Assembly: GCA_030612495.1 (NCBI GenBank)
Contig: JAUWNT010000084.1
Coordinates: forward strand, 1-9,470
Reading direction: 5' to 3'
Length of the DNA stretch: 9,470 bases
Origin: Candidatus Aminicenantota bacterium
GTDB taxonomy: Bacteria > Acidobacteriota > Aminicenantia > UBA2199
Positions 1 to 6,624 of the stretch are shown piece by piece. Under the pieces are notes generated by a model. It worked only from the letters and a program-made list of their open reading frames with translations. It was not told where the DNA came from and ran no database searches. Positions within the stretch are counted from its first letter, which is position 1. Each line of letters begins with the position of its first letter. The position numbers were made by a program, and so were the translations under genes.

Positions 1-1
1 G

Positions 2-145
2 AATATTAATTATTTGCTGGATTTAAGAGATTTATTAACTCCTGAGCAGATCAAGAAAATCGAATCTATTAAAGATGGAATGAGACGAATGAGAATGAAA
101 AGAGGATTTCAACAAAAGAGAGGCAATAGAAAAGCAATTAAGTAA
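2..145 (+). CDS. C-terminal fragment of a Spy/CpxP-like periplasmic protein (5' end outside window)
   Basis: An open frame enters from the left edge and gives 47 residues before TAA at 143-145. The visible part contains the segment LLTPEQIKKIESI, which matches the LTxxQ motif of the Spy/CpxP/heavy-metal-resistance family (periplasmic, helical, chaperone-like or stress-sensing proteins). It is followed by a very basic tail rich in Arg, Lys and Met (DGMRRMRMKRGF). Family members usually have a signal peptide and two LTxxQ motifs; those parts would lie upstream and cannot be seen. A strong intrinsic terminator follows about 37 nt after the stop, so this is the last gene of its transcript. The family call rests on one short motif and is moderate; another helical basic protein is possible. 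Confidence 0.55.
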   Translation, partial: NINYLLDLRDLLTPEQIKKIESIKDGMRRMRMKRGFQQKRGNRKAIK

Positions 146-182
146 ACATTAAACTTCCTTTTAGTTAATTCTGACCTGATTT

Positions 183-215
183 AAAAAGAGGAGGGGGTTC
201 CCCTCCTCTTTTTTT
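183..215 (+). terminator. Intrinsic (rho-independent) terminator
   Basis: A perfect 14-bp inverted repeat (183-196 with 200-213) has a 3-nt loop GTT. The core pairs GAGGAGGGG with CCCCTCCTC, extended by five A:T pairs, and the T-run is 209-215. It ends the upstream Spy/CpxP-like gene. The A-run on the 5' side would also let it work on the other strand, but no - strand gene points into it. It insulates the murA promoter from upstream transcription. Confidence 0.93.
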
Positions 216-256
216 ACATTTTGGGGTGTAAATATAGATATAGACCTTCGAATTGC

Positions 257-285
257 TTGAAAATATGTCAAATTATTTATATAAT
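257..285 (+). promoter_or_regulatory. Sigma70-type promoter of murA, placed directly against the start codon
   Basis: The -35 box TTGAAA (257-262), a 17-bp spacer and the -10 box TATAAT (280-285) form a near-consensus promoter. The -10 box ends 8 nt before ATG 294, so transcription should begin at about 292-294. The mRNA would then have essentially no 5' leader, and no Shine-Dalgarno sequence is present. A second TATAAT at 297-302 overlaps the first codons but has no matching -35 box. Confidence 0.75.
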
Positions 286-293
286 ATGAATCT

Positions 294-1553
294 ATGTATA
301 ATATGGCAATTGTAATTAATGGAGGAAAAAAACTTTCAGGTAGTGTAAAGATTTCAGGAGCTAAGAATGCAGCTCTTCCTGAATTAGCAGCAGTTATTTT
401 AAGTTCGGATGGGTTTGAATTTGAGGGAGTGCCAGAAGTTGAAGATATAAAAGTTATGTTTAAAGCTCTCGAAAACATTGGGGCTGAAGGAGAGTTTGTC
501 AGTAATAGAATAAAGGTCAAGATACCATCATTAAAATCAGGATTAGTTACAAAAGATATAGTAGAAACATCCAGAGCATCGATTTTAATTTTAGGTCCTT
601 TAATTGCAAGAAATGGATATGCTAAAGTCTCTTTACCTGGTGGATGCCCGATTGGAGACAGAAAAATCGATTTTCATTTGCAAGGTTTAAGAAAAATGGG
701 TGCCACTATCAATATAGAAAATGGATATATAATTGCAGAGTCGAATAAATTAAATGGAATTGAGTACACTTTTCCAAATAAAAGTGTTACTGGTACAGAG
801 AATTTATTGATGGCAGCCACACTCGCTGAAGGTGAGACAATTCTTACAAATTGTGCTCTTGAACCTGAAATATCTGATTTAATAAATCTCTTATCGAATA
901 TGGGGGCAGATATAAAGCGAGAAGAGAATGATTCATTAATTATAAAAGGGAAAACAACTCTTAAGGGTTCAAAACATAAAGTGATTCCAGATAGAATCGA
1001 AATGGGCACATATGTAATCGCTGGATGCCTTTTTGGTAATGAAATTGTTGTAGAGAATGCAATTCCTGAACATATAAAAAGTTTACTAAATGTGCTTAAA
1101 AATATGGGCATTAAAATTGTTATTGATGAAAACAGGATAAAGGTAACTCCAGCAAGTAATATTTTACCAGTTGATGTTAAAACAAAGCCGTACCCAGGCT
1201 TCCCTACAGATCTTCAGGCGCAATTAACCGCGCTTCTTACACAGGCAAAAGGTGTTTCTAGGATACAAGAAAATATTTTTAACAAAAGATTTAAACATGT
1301 TAGTGAATTAAATAAGCTTGGCGCGAATATAGAGATTAAAGGTAATACTGCAATAATAAAAGGGAAAACAGAATTAAGAGGGAAGGTTATTAAATCTACT
1401 GATTTGAGAGCTTCTGCTTCCTTACTTCTTGGTGGGCTAATTGCTAAAGGAGAGACAATTGTAGAAAATTCATACCAGCTTTTTAGAGGATATGAAAATA
1501 TGCCTGAAAAGCTAAATCAGTTAGGAGCAGATATTAAATTGATAAAGAGGTGA
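294..1553 (+). CDS. murA: UDP-N-acetylglucosamine 1-carboxyvinyltransferase (MurA)
   Basis: MurA transfers the enolpyruvyl group of phosphoenolpyruvate to UDP-GlcNAc, the first committed cytoplasmic step of peptidoglycan synthesis. The 419-residue product has the full family length and two-lobed EPSP-synthase fold. Visible landmarks are the N-terminal SGAKNAALP with the Lys-Asn pair (24-25), the loop LPGGCPIGDR with catalytic Cys118, the YPGFPTDLQAQ segment with the catalytic Asp306, DLRASASL (370-377) and RGYE (398-401). A Cys rather than Asp in the loop predicts fosfomycin sensitivity. The usual HxDRGY near the C-terminus reads QLFRGY here, so the Asp before the conserved Arg is Phe. A second ATG at 303 matches the usual MurA N-terminus better (MAIVINGG; Cys becomes 115 as in E. 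coli), but the promoter position makes a leaderless start at 294 plausible. It heads an operon with the HIT gene 3 nt downstream. Confidence 0.96.
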   Translation: MYNMAIVINGGKKLSGSVKISGAKNAALPELAAVILSSDGFEFEGVPEVEDIKVMFKALENIGAEGEFVSNRIKVKIPSLKSGLVTKDIVETSRASILILGPLIARNGYAKVSLPGGCPIGDRKIDFHLQGLRKMGATINIENGYIIAESNKLNGIEYTFPNKSVTGTENLLMAATLAEGETILTNCALEPEISDLINLLSNMGADIKREENDSLIIKGKTTLKGSKHKVIPDRIEMGTYVIAGCLFGNEIVVENAIPEHIKSLLNVLKNMGIKIVIDENRIKVTPASNILPVDVKTKPYPGFPTDLQAQLTALLTQAKGVSRIQENIFNKRFKHVSELNKLGANIEIKGNTAIIKGKTELRGKVIKSTDLRASASLLLGGLIAKGETIVENSYQLFRGYENMPEKLNQLGADIKLIKR

Positions 1554-1556
1554 ATA

Positions 1557-1889
1557 ATGAATGAGTGTATCTTTTGTAAAATTGCTTCCAAAAAATTAAA
1601 CACTGAATTTTTATATGAAGATGAGAGGATCGTTGCTTTTAAAGATATTAACCCTGTAGCACCAGTTCATGTTATAATTATTCCTAAAAAACATTATGAT
1701 TCAATAAAAAAGGTTAAGGATAAGGATTTAATAGGAGATTTGTTCTTGGTTGGAAATAAGGTTGCAAAAACATTAGATATTCATAGTTACAGATTTGTTA
1801 TAAATACAGAGAAGGAAGCAGGCCAGGAAGTTTTTCACCTTCATCTGCATCTTATAGGAGGGAGAAAAATGGGTTGGCCTCCAGGGTGA
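1557..1889 (+). CDS. HIT-family (HINT-like) nucleotide hydrolase
   Basis: This 110-residue histidine-triad protein belongs to the HINT branch. Those enzymes cleave purine nucleoside phosphoramidates and related AMP-linked compounds through an AMP-histidine intermediate. The N-terminal ECIFCKI carries the Cys4-x-x-Cys7 pair of many bacterial members. The middle has the DINPVAPVHVIIIPKKH strand-turn, and residues 94-98 (HLHLH) form the triad with His96 as the expected nucleophile. The C-terminus GGRKMGWPPG is the classic HINT ending, so the gene is complete. The start is supported by AGAGGTG (1546-1552), which overlaps the end of murA; the two genes are 3 nt apart and surely co-transcribed. The physiological substrate cannot be read from sequence, and the link to murA may be co-expression only. 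Confidence 0.93.
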   Translation: MNECIFCKIASKKLNTEFLYEDERIVAFKDINPVAPVHVIIIPKKHYDSIKKVKDKDLIGDLFLVGNKVAKTLDIHSYRFVINTEKEAGQEVFHLHLHLIGGRKMGWPPG

Positions 1890-1896
1890 GGGAATA

Positions 1897-1932
1897 ATGA
1901 GCATAAAACATCGTGAATTTTTTAGATTATAA
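1897..1932 (+). CDS. Possible 11-codon leader reading frame coupled to the NYN nuclease gene
   Basis: The frame encodes MSIKHREFFRL and stops at TAA 1930-1932. It has its own Shine-Dalgarno-like GAGGGA (1888-1893), which overlaps the stop of the HIT gene. Its stop overlaps the next start as TAATG. The NYN gene itself has no purine-rich ribosome site in the 20 nt before its ATG, so ribosomes finishing this short frame could restart there. The peptide resembles nothing recognised. This may be a coupling device or a chance frame in the 42-nt gap. Confidence 0.35.
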   Translation: MSIKHREFFRL

Positions 1933-2408
1933 TGCCTTATATTATAGATGGAAATAATTTGATTGGATCTTCGCCTGATATTTCTCTTGATGATAAAGAT
2001 TCAAGACAAAAGATAATTTATATATTAAAGAAATACCAGGAAGTTAAGAACAATAATATTATAGTTGTTTTTGATGGTGAACCTGATATAACTTTAAATA
2101 GGGAATCTTTAAAAAACAAATTTACTATAAGATACCCTAAATATGGTGATTCTGCTGATGATGAAATAAAAAAGATTATGAATAAGTATAGTAATTTCAA
2201 AGATGTTATTTTAGTTTCATCTGACAGGGAATTAAAATCTTTTGCAAAGAAAAAAGGTGCAAGAACCATAAATTCAATTGAGTTTTATTTTGAATTAAAA
2301 CGAGTGTATCATATAAATGGGAAAAAAGAGAAACTGAAGAAAAGAATAAATATTGAGATATCTGAGAAGGAAGTTGATTCATGGATGAAGATATTTGCTG
2401 AAGAGTAA
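1932..2408 (+). CDS. YacP/Rae1-like NYN-domain ribonuclease
   Basis: The 158-residue protein starts with YIIDGNNLIG, the hallmark opening of YacP-type NYN domains (PIN-like fold, metal-dependent RNases). The best-studied relative, Bacillus Rae1/YacP, cuts mRNA in the ribosomal A site. Acidic residues expected to hold the metal are visible: Asp6, Asp48 in VVFDG, Asp76-Asp77 in SADDEI, and Asp98 in VSSDRE. The C-terminal basic stretch (about 130-140) is followed by EISEKEVDSWMKIF, a tail common to bacterial stand-alone NYN proteins. The length is close to that of the Bacillus protein. The start is fixed by the family N-terminus, although no Shine-Dalgarno precedes it. It is the last gene of the murA-HIT unit. 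The nuclease role follows from the family; the target is unknown. Confidence 0.88.
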   Translation: MPYIIDGNNLIGSSPDISLDDKDSRQKIIYILKKYQEVKNNNIIVVFDGEPDITLNRESLKNKFTIRYPKYGDSADDEIKKIMNKYSNFKDVILVSSDRELKSFAKKKGARTINSIEFYFELKRVYHINGKKEKLKKRINIEISEKEVDSWMKIFAEE

Positions 2409-2457
2409 TTTTTAATATCAGTAAGCTATTTATATGTTTTAATCTTGATTTTTATTT

Positions 2458-3756
2458 CTATGGATATAAATTGTAGAGCATTCTTGGGAAGGGGATTGTT
2501 TCTCTAATATGAGGTAAATGACAGATCCATGCAACAGTTCTTTCTACTCCAAGTCCAAAACCAGAATGCGGTACAGAGCCATACCTTCTAAGATCAATAT
2601 ACCATTTAAAAGCATCTTTAGGTAATTTATGTTTATTGATTTTCTTCAAAAGCAGATCAAGATCATGTATTCTCTGACTGCCTCCAATAATTTCTCCATA
2701 TCCTTCTGGTGCTAAGATATCCATACAAAGAACCTTGTTGTGATCGTTTTGGTCAGGCTGCATATAAAATGCTTTAATATTAGCAGGATAATGGGTTATG
2801 GCAAGAGGTTTATTGAATTTTTCAGAAATTATTGTTTCATCTGTTCCTCCGAAATCATTTCCATATGGAGTTTTAGATTTTCCTGATTTTTTGAGTATCT
2901 CAAATGCTTCATCGTATTTTATTTTTGGAAAAGGGGCTTTTATTTCCTCCAAAGGTTTTATATCTCTTTCTAATATTTTTAATTCTTCTGATCTTTTTTC
3001 TAAAACCCTTTCTACAATATAAATAAGTAAGTTCTGAGCTAAAATGAAGACGTCATCCAGCTCAGCATAAGCCCATTCCGGTTCCATCATCCAGAATTCA
3101 ATTAAATGCCTTCTTGTTTTGGATTTTTCAGCTCTAAAGGTTGGGCCAAAAGTATAGGTTTTTGCTAGAGCCAATGCACTCGCTTCAGCATATAATTGCC
3201 CACTTTGAGATAAATATGCTTTTTCATCGAAATAAGATGTTTCAAAGAGTGTTGTTGTTCCTTCTGCAGCATTTGTAGTTAAAATAGGTGAATCTGTTAA
3301 AATAAAGCCCTCTTTGTCCATAAAATCACGTATGGATTTTATAATAGAAGCTCTTATTTTTAAGATAGCTGTTTGTTTAATAGAACGAAGCCATAAATGC
3401 CTGTTTTCCATTAAAAAAGCTGTGCCGTGGGTTTTTTTGCTTATTGGGTATTCTTCAGCAATCTGGATGATTTCAAAATCAGTTATCTCTAATTCATAGC
3501 CTCCATGTGCTCTCTCATCCTTTTTTACTTTTCCAGAAACTTTCAAACTTGATTCCTGGGTTAGATTTTCAAATTTTTTAAATATTGGACAATCTGGGTC
3601 TTTGGACCATATTGTAGATTGAATAATTCCAGTCCCGTCTCGTACAAGAATGAACTTTATTCTTCCTACATCTCGTTTATTGTAAACCCAACCTTTAATT
3701 AGTACTTCTTCTCCAACAAATTTTGAAATATCTTTAATATAAACCCACTTTTTCAT
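2458..3756 (-). CDS. asnS: Asparaginyl-tRNA synthetase
   Basis: This class IIb synthetase charges tRNA-Asn with asparagine in the cytoplasm. The 432 residues show an N-terminal OB-fold anticodon-binding domain (about 1-100, with VLIKGWVYNKRDVG), NRHLWLRS (118-125), motif 2 FRAEKSKTRRHLIEFWMMEPE (split here as FRAEKSKTRR, 207-216, and HLIEFWMMEPE, 217-227), APEGYGEIIGGSQR (349-362) and motif 3 GFGLGVERTVAW (399-410). The FWMMEPE and GEIIGGSQR segments are of the AsnRS type and differ from AspRS. The gene is complete at family length and convergent with the NYN gene, with 49 nt between stops and no clear hairpin. Its start lies 6 nt after a consensus -10 box and lacks a Shine-Dalgarno, so the mRNA is probably leaderless. 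Confidence 0.96.
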   Translation of the reverse strand: MKKWVYIKDISKFVGEEVLIKGWVYNKRDVGRIKFILVRDGTGIIQSTIWSKDPDCPIFKKFENLTQESSLKVSGKVKKDERAHGGYELEITDFEIIQIAEEYPISKKTHGTAFLMENRHLWLRSIKQTAILKIRASIIKSIRDFMDKEGFILTDSPILTTNAAEGTTTLFETSYFDEKAYLSQSGQLYAEASALALAKTYTFGPTFRAEKSKTRRHLIEFWMMEPEWAYAELDDVFILAQNLLIYIVERVLEKRSEELKILERDIKPLEEIKAPFPKIKYDEAFEILKKSGKSKTPYGNDFGGTDETIISEKFNKPLAITHYPANIKAFYMQPDQNDHNKVLCMDILAPEGYGEIIGGSQRIHDLDLLLKKINKHKLPKDAFKWYIDLRRYGSVPHSGFGLGVERTVAWICHLPHIRETIPFPRMLYNLYP

Positions 3757-3762
3757 GTTCAG

Positions 3763-3791
3763 ATTATAATTTTTTTATCATATCAAGTCAA
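3763..3791 (-). promoter_or_regulatory. Consensus promoter of asnS, predicted leaderless
   Basis: Read on the - strand, the -35 box is TTGACT (3791-3786), the spacer is 17 bp, and the -10 box is TATAAT (3768-3763). Six bases (CTGAAC) separate the -10 box from ATG at 3756, so the transcription start should fall on the A of the start codon. No ribosome-binding site is possible downstream of such a start. Confidence 0.85.
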
Positions 3792-3850
3792 TAGAAGTGT
3801 ATGCTTTTACTGATTATTAGGTTGCTTTTTTGATTATGGGGCGTGAAGTT

Positions 3851-5251
3851 TTATTTTGCGATGAATTTAATTTTTTCAGGTTTAAGTACAGTAAAATACC
3901 TGAGGATTTGTTTTGTGTTTCCAACAATTATAATAAGTTCAGATGTGAAATTTCTACGTGTGTTCTTAAATGTTATAGAATTACTTATTGTTTGATTTAA
4001 TTCGTTTAGACTTACATAGTGAATAATATTATCAAATTTTACAGGAAGCTTCTTAAAATAATTATTTTTTAAATTATACAAGCTTTTATCTATTTCAATC
4101 TGAACGTCATTATCAAATTTTTCAGAGTCAATTTTCAATTTCCCATAAAAATAATTTAATGAATTAAGGTAATCATTTCTTCCTACTTTCATTATCTTTA
4201 ATTTCTTTTTTTCACTTTCTTCTAAAAAAATCAATTTTTCAATATCTTTAAAATTCAATCTTATTGTATTACAAATGATTGAAACATCTTTATGGTTTAT
4301 TATTTCAGAACTAATTTTAAGGTTTCTAATTCCGAAATAAAGGGAATTTCTGAATATTTTACCACCTGGGAACCCAAATAATATATTATTGATTATACGG
4401 TAAGTGATGTGATCTTTGCTTTTTAATGAAGGTATTACTTTGAATCTGTAAACAACAGGTAATACATTTTTGCTTATATCTAGGATAATTATTTGTTTTT
4501 GTTTGTTTGTTTGTAATTTTATTTCTTTATAAAGTAATTTTTTTTCTTTTTTATATGATTTAAACTTTTCTTCAAGTAATTCAGAAATTATATAAGGATC
4601 TAAATTCCCCTTTAATATAAGTAATGAGTTGTTTAATTTATATGTGTTATTATAAAATCGTTGTAATTGAGGGAGATATGTTTGTTTTAATGATTTTTGA
4701 GTTATTATAGTATCTCCCATTAAATGTCCTGAAAATAGTTTGTTATAGGCGAGCTGAAAAACAATTTTCTTTTCCCAATCTTTGTTATTGAAAAAATATC
4801 TCCAAAAATTTGAGACGCTTCTATTAAATTTTTCTAATGTAAACGCTCTATAACTATACAGAGATTTTAAAAAGTTGACGAATAATGCGATTTTATCTGG
4901 AAGAAAATTTATTTTAATCTTAATGAAATCAGGCCTGTTTATTATTTCAAAGTCGTTTCCTAATTTTTTCAGGTTACTTAGAATTTTTGACTCTGATCTA
5001 TTCACATATTTGTTGAAAATATTTTCTATTGTAAGATATAGAATTGCCGGGTTTTTTATTTTTTTTTTATAGAATATTAAAATTTCAGCGTGGGCAAAAT
5101 TCAAACTGGAATCTTTTATTATTTTTATTTTTAAACCTTTTGAACTTGTCAGGTTGACTATATTTTGGTCTGCTTTAAGATAAAAAAAGAACGAAAGGAA
5201 TGCAACTAAAATAATTGTGTTTCTCTTAAATTTATTATTTTTTGTAGACAT
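3851..5251 (-). CDS. Exported M16-fold protein without a zinc motif (second of pair)
   Basis: The 466-residue product has a positively charged start and a hydrophobic segment (about 12-25) ending in LKA, a probable signal peptide, so it should act in the periplasm or outside. The pattern is that of an M16B non-catalytic subunit. There is an N-terminal strand pair, the helix region NPAILYLTIENIF where the active enzyme has HxxEH, and a later GFPGGKIFRNSLYFGIRN segment that corresponds to the conserved glycine-rich GGxxxSRLFxxLRE region. None of the HxxEH residues is present. Its ATG lies inside the end of the preceding gene (17-nt overlap), with only a weak GAGTGA upstream, so translation is probably coupled. 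The protein is extremely rich in Lys, Asn, Ile and Phe. The family call comes from position and pattern rather than strong identity. Confidence 0.6.
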   Translation of the reverse strand: MSTKNNKFKRNTIILVAFLSFFFYLKADQNIVNLTSSKGLKIKIIKDSSLNFAHAEILIFYKKKIKNPAILYLTIENIFNKYVNRSESKILSNLKKLGNDFEIINRPDFIKIKINFLPDKIALFVNFLKSLYSYRAFTLEKFNRSVSNFWRYFFNNKDWEKKIVFQLAYNKLFSGHLMGDTIITQKSLKQTYLPQLQRFYNNTYKLNNSLLILKGNLDPYIISELLEEKFKSYKKEKKLLYKEIKLQTNKQKQIIILDISKNVLPVVYRFKVIPSLKSKDHITYRIINNILFGFPGGKIFRNSLYFGIRNLKISSEIINHKDVSIICNTIRLNFKDIEKLIFLEESEKKKLKIMKVGRNDYLNSLNYFYGKLKIDSEKFDNDVQIEIDKSLYNLKNNYFKKLPVKFDNIIHYVSLNELNQTISNSITFKNTRRNFTSELIIIVGNTKQILRYFTVLKPEKIKFIAK

Positions 5252-6560
5252 TTAAAATCACTCTGTTATTTTTTGATAGGTATTTTCTGCAGATTCGTAA
5301 AATATCATATGAGGTGGCTCTTTTTAATCTTTTTAAATAAGTCTCTTCTATATTCAAATTCCCAAACAGATGGAAATTTTCAGCTAACATAATGCTCCTT
5401 TTTTCAAGTTTTGTAATATTTTTCATAAAATCTATTTCTATTAAAGACTTTAGGGCTTTAAAGTTTGAGCTTGAAATGCGAAAGTTTATAAGTGATTTAA
5501 GTTTTGTATTTAAAAGGAATTTTGCTCTTTCAAGATTAATTCTTTTTGGAGAAGACATTGTAATTATTAGAGCATTTGATTCAATATTGTCTGTATATTC
5601 ATGCTTTATGTTTATATCAAGTTTATATTTTATATTCATTATTTTTGTCAATTCTGAGATTCTTGGGTCAACAAGGTAGTATCTTATAAAATCAAAATAA
5701 AGGTAATCGAAACTCAATTTAGATGGAGCTCTTATTCCGTATATTGAGAAATTTTGATGGATATTATCAATAATCCAATTTTTGTATGTAAATTTCTTTC
5801 CTGGTTTTATGGGAGTGTATTTTCTTTTTATTGTTTTCTTTTTTGCAAATGAGTATGAAAAGAGCTTCTTAATAGTTTTTTTCACCCTTTTTGAGTTAAA
5901 TTTTCCGCATATGACCATTATTATTTTAGAAGGATTTCTGAAATTATTGTAAATTTTTTTTATACTTAAATTATCAAAACTTCTTATTATTTCCAAATTT
6001 CCATATATAGGGGTTTGATAAGTAGTTGCCTCAAATATTTTCGATTTAACCCATGTTGATGATTTAAAGTATATATCTGAATTCATTAATCTATAAATTT
6101 TTTTGTAAATATTATTTTTTTGAATATTTATAATTCTATCTGATATGATTAATGAATTTATTCTTTCGCTTTCGATCCATAATGCATTATCGATCTGGTG
6201 ATCAGGTATGATTTGATAGAATATAGAGTTGTCAAAATTTATCCTTTCATCACTTGTCCCACCATTTTTTTGCACAAAGAAAAAGCGTTCATAGGGTTCT
6301 AAATTCCTGGTGCCCATAAGCATTAAATTTTGATATAAATATGAAGCTCCTTTTATTTCTGAAGGATCGTCTCTTACTCCTGCTATATGATAGATTAAAA
6401 CACAGGTTGCTTGAATATTATCTATTGGAGAAAGAATAACAGTTAATCCATTATCTAATTTAAAAGATTCAGGATTTGTAGATGAACTGGTTTTTGTGCT
6501 TGCATTTAACATAACATAACAAAATGTTAAAAAAATAAATGCGTAAAAAAAATTTTTCAC
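5235..6560 (-). CDS. Exported M16-family peptidase homologue with a degenerated active site (first of pair)
   Basis: The 441-residue protein begins with a signal peptide (hydrophobic 4-18, likely cut after LNA at 18-20). Its N-terminal domain follows the M16 framework closely: FKLDNGLTVILSP, YHIAGVRDDP, GTRN (83-86), KNGGTSDERINFDNSIFYQI and ALWIESERI. However, the HxxEH zinc/catalytic motif aligns with YLYQN (74-78), and the distal zinc-ligand Glu region reads NIQKNNIYK, without Glu. All catalytic positions therefore appear lost although the fold signature is intact. The C-terminus LSKNNRVILNVYKK is the usual M16 ending, so the gene is not truncated. The start is GTG at 6560-6558, chosen because it leads straight into the signal peptide and lies 6 nt after a -10 box. 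A binding, assembly or scaffold role is possible but unproven. Confidence 0.8.
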   Translation of the reverse strand: MKNFFYAFIFLTFCYVMLNASTKTSSSTNPESFKLDNGLTVILSPIDNIQATCVLIYHIAGVRDDPSEIKGASYLYQNLMLMGTRNLEPYERFFFVQKNGGTSDERINFDNSIFYQIIPDHQIDNALWIESERINSLIISDRIINIQKNNIYKKIYRLMNSDIYFKSSTWVKSKIFEATTYQTPIYGNLEIIRSFDNLSIKKIYNNFRNPSKIIMVICGKFNSKRVKKTIKKLFSYSFAKKKTIKRKYTPIKPGKKFTYKNWIIDNIHQNFSIYGIRAPSKLSFDYLYFDFIRYYLVDPRISELTKIMNIKYKLDINIKHEYTDNIESNALIITMSSPKRINLERAKFLLNTKLKSLINFRISSSNFKALKSLIEIDFMKNITKLEKRSIMLAENFHLFGNLNIEETYLKRLKRATSYDILRICRKYLSKNNRVILNVYKK

Positions 6561-6566
6561 GTTTTT

Positions 6567-6595
6567 ATTTTAGCTTTTTGAATAAATTTAGTCAA
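6567..6595 (-). promoter_or_regulatory. Promoter of the M16-fold gene pair, predicted leaderless
   Basis: On the - strand the -35 box is TTGACT (6595-6590), the spacer is 17 bp and the -10 box is TAAAAT (6572-6567). Six bases then lead to the GTG start at 6560. The layout is identical to the asnS promoter, including the -35 hexamer. No Shine-Dalgarno is present, and the transcript should start at the GTG. Confidence 0.78.
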
Positions 6596-6624
6596 TTTTT
6601 TTTGATTTGAAATAAATAAAAAAA

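Noticed and set aside
297..302. Second TATAAT inside the first codons of murA as an alternative -10 box
   Set aside because: No -35 match at 16-18 bp upstream and no correct extended -10 TG; the box at 280-285 fits far better.
161..520. Open frame on the - strand overlapping the terminator and the 5' end of murA
   Set aside because: No recognisable domain, runs antisense through a certain murA and through the terminator stem; a shadow frame.
674..1111. 145-codon - strand open frame opposite murA
   Set aside because: Lies wholly antisense to conserved MurA coding sequence, with no family pattern or plausible start context.
2409..2457. Gap between the convergent NYN and asnS genes, expected to hold a bidirectional terminator
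   Set aside because: No convincing hairpin with a T-run on either strand; only scattered AT-rich sequence.
3757..3850. Possible terminator after the M16-fold pair
   Set aside because: Contains T-runs and a repeated TGATTAT but no stable stem; the interval is explained by the asnS promoter.
4501..4514. Tetranucleotide repeat (GTTT) inside the second M16-fold gene, a possible phase-variation tract
   Set aside because: Only about three and a half units; such short runs are expected in very AT-rich coding DNA and rarely slip.
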